Made by a program: the position numbers and the translations under genes
Shown here: positions 32,127 through 32,938 of the stretch, in pieces
Position numbering within the stretch: position 1 is the stretch's first letter
Layout: each line of letters begins with the position of its first letter
Assembly: GCA_964503455.1 (NCBI GenBank)
Contig: CAZCZR010000011.1
Coordinates: 1 to 32,938, forward strand
Origin: CAZCZR01 sp964503455
Lineage (GTDB): Bacteria; Bacillota; Clostridia; UBA1381
Direction: 5' to 3'
DNA: 32,938 bases
The notes under the pieces: generated by a model
Database searches by the model: none
Told to the model about the DNA's origin: nothing
The model's input: the letters and a program-made list of their open reading frames with translations, nothing else

Positions 32127-32157
32127 GGGCGAAAAAAGCCCTGAAATCAAGGCTTTT
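32127..32157 (+). terminator. Probable terminator of the EF-G paralogue gene
   Basis: AAAAGCC (32134-32140) and GGCTTTT (32151-32157) form a stem with a U-rich 3' arm. A competing hairpin, GGGC/GCCC (32127-32141), uses the same GCC, so the two folds exclude each other. The U-run is short, so strength is uncertain. Confidence 0.5.
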
Positions 32158-32203
32158 AGTAAAAATAAACTAAAACAAGGTTTAAATTTTGTGTAATAAG
32201 GTA

Positions 32204-32233
32204 CTAACATTTTATTTAAAAATATGGTACAAT
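32204..32233 (+). promoter_or_regulatory. Extended -10 promoter of the sugar ABC ATPase gene
   Basis: TACAAT at 32228-32233 is preceded by TGG, giving a TGn extended -10. The -35 (CTAACA at 32204-32209, 18-nt spacer) is weak. The transcript leader would be about 95 nt. Confidence 0.65.
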
Positions 32234-32252
32234 ATAAACAGATTTAAACACA

Positions 32253-32289
32253 GCGGCATCGGATGTGAATATGATCGGAATGAAGCCGC
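32253..32289 (+). promoter_or_regulatory. Leader hairpin of the ABC ATPase gene
   Basis: GCGGC (32253-32257) and GCCGC (32285-32289) close a loop that contains two ATCGGA direct repeats. It is GC-rich in an otherwise AT-rich leader. Function unknown. Confidence 0.4.
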
Positions 32290-32335
32290 GGTAATCATGC
32301 TAAAAATAATTAAAACGAGAGGAGAACAAAATAAA

Positions 32336-32938
32336 ATGGCGGATTTACAATTAAAGCACATTTACAAGAGATATGCGGGCGGGGTTACAGCCGTAAGTGA
32401 TTTTAGCCTTGATATTGAGGATAAGGAGTTTATCATTCTGGTAGGACCTTCCGGATGCGGTAAGTCAACCACATTGAGAATGGTTGCAGGTCTTGAAGAG
32501 ATCAGCGAGGGCGAGCTTTACATAGGCGGAAAGCTGATGAACGACATCGCTCCGAAGGACAGAGATATAGCAATGGTATTCCAGAACTACGCTCTGTATC
32601 CGCATATGACGGTTTTTGAGAACATGGCGTTTGCTCTTAAGCTGAGAAAGACTCCTAAGGATGAGATAAAGAAGAGAGTTACCGAAGCTGCAAAGATTCT
32701 TGATATCGAGCATCTTCTTGACAGAAAGCCGAAGGCTTTGTCAGGCGGACAAAGACAGAGAGTTGCCATGGGTCGTGCAATAGTTCGTAGTCCTAAGGTA
32801 TTCCTGATGGATGAGCCTCTTTCAAACTTGGATGCCAAGCTGAGAGTTGCGATGAGAACAGAGATCAAGAAGCTCCATAACAAGCTCCAGACAACATTTA
32901 TTTACGTTACACATGACCAAACAGAGGCTATGACAATG
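32336..32938 (+). CDS. Sugar ABC transporter ATP-binding protein, UgpC/MsmX type (3' truncated)
   Basis: The first 201 residues of an ABC ATPase that energises carbohydrate importers; the gene runs off the window. All ATPase motifs are seen in order: Walker A GPSGCGKST (37-45), Q-loop Gln83 in VFQNYALYPHMTV, signature LSGGQ (135-139), Walker B VFLMDEP (155-161), D-loop SNLD and the switch His193 in VTHDQTEAM. The sequence ADLQLKHIYKRY...AVSDFSLDI is that of the MsmX/MsmK/UgpC group. AGGAG lies 11 nt upstream of the ATG. It is transcribed alone from its own promoter, at least at its start. In Firmicutes such solitary ATPases often serve several sugar transporters; that role is inferred. Confidence 0.94.
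   Translation, partial: MADLQLKHIYKRYAGGVTAVSDFSLDIEDKEFIILVGPSGCGKSTTLRMVAGLEEISEGELYIGGKLMNDIAPKDRDIAMVFQNYALYPHMTVFENMAFALKLRKTPKDEIKKRVTEAAKILDIEHLLDRKPKALSGGQRQRVAMGRAIVRSPKVFLMDEPLSNLDAKLRVAMRTEIKKLHNKLQTTFIYVTHDQTEAMTM

Larger units (their letters stand above)
32017..32335. other. AT-rich intergenic region before the sugar ABC gene
   Basis: This 319-nt gap is much richer in A and T than its surroundings. It holds the third copy of the 12-mer CAAATTGCACAA, a degenerate inverted partner of it at 32189-32200, overlapping hairpins at 32127-32157, a promoter near 32228 and a 5' leader hairpin. I see no open frame with a ribosome site in it. Confidence 0.65.

Noticed and set aside
1..32938. 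Mobile elements, CRISPR arrays, tRNA or rRNA genes, defence systems
   Set aside because: I saw no transposase or integrase motif, no regularly spaced repeats, and no tRNA-like cloverleaf. The gene content is housekeeping.

Overview
The window reads as a chromosomal stretch from a member of the Clostridia (Firmicutes), probably a gut-type lineage. Pointers are the Firmicutes-type LexA, LysC and MsmX-like proteins, strong AGGAGG ribosome sites about 8 nt from most starts, consensus sigma-A promoters with 17-nt spacers, and a full V-type ATPase operon. The DNA is of moderate GC, with frequent ATA for Ile and AGA for Arg. I see no mobile element, CRISPR array, tRNA or rRNA, and no base-composition break in the coding regions. 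Species cannot be named from this.

Layout. 1-4167 (+): end of rpoB and whole rpoC, closed by a hairpin shared with the convergent neighbour. 4241-7285 (-): a pantothenate operon read leftward from one strong promoter: a Rossmann/DUF2520 reductase, panB, panC, panD. 7286-7624: divergent promoter region. 7625-10996 (+): hom, thrB and an aspartokinase with an internal start. 11133-13557 (+): rlmB, an ACT-domain protein and a DUF711 protein. 13603-22456 (+): V-type ATPase genes in the order G/H, C, I, K, F, E, A, B, D, with structured spacers at C-I and K-F. 22637-25593 (+): hisH, hisF, a small membrane protein and tmcAL. 25781-27646 (+): lexA and metK. 27663-29749 (+): ktrB and ktrA. 29947-32016 (+): an EF-G paralogue. 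32336-end (+): start of a UgpC/MsmX-type sugar ABC ATPase.

How the genes work together. The leftward operon would be a complete route from ketoisovalerate and aspartate to pantothenate if the DUF2520 protein is the ketopantoate reductase. The divergent hom-thrB-lysC set covers much of the aspartate family route (no thrC or asd here). The ATPase operon encodes a complete rotary ion pump, and KtrAB a potassium uptake system.

The window is mostly housekeeping and I do not see an obvious new defence or mobile system. The points that most merit a second look are: an in-frame loss of about 11 residues from the RpoC zinc ribbon that removes the fourth zinc cysteine; a likely AUU start for the DUF2520 reductase; a 12-mer, CAAATTGCACAA, found three times and only in the two long intergenic regions; a hairpin-dense spacer after the ATPase c-subunit gene; and an EF-G paralogue lacking the catalytic histidine.
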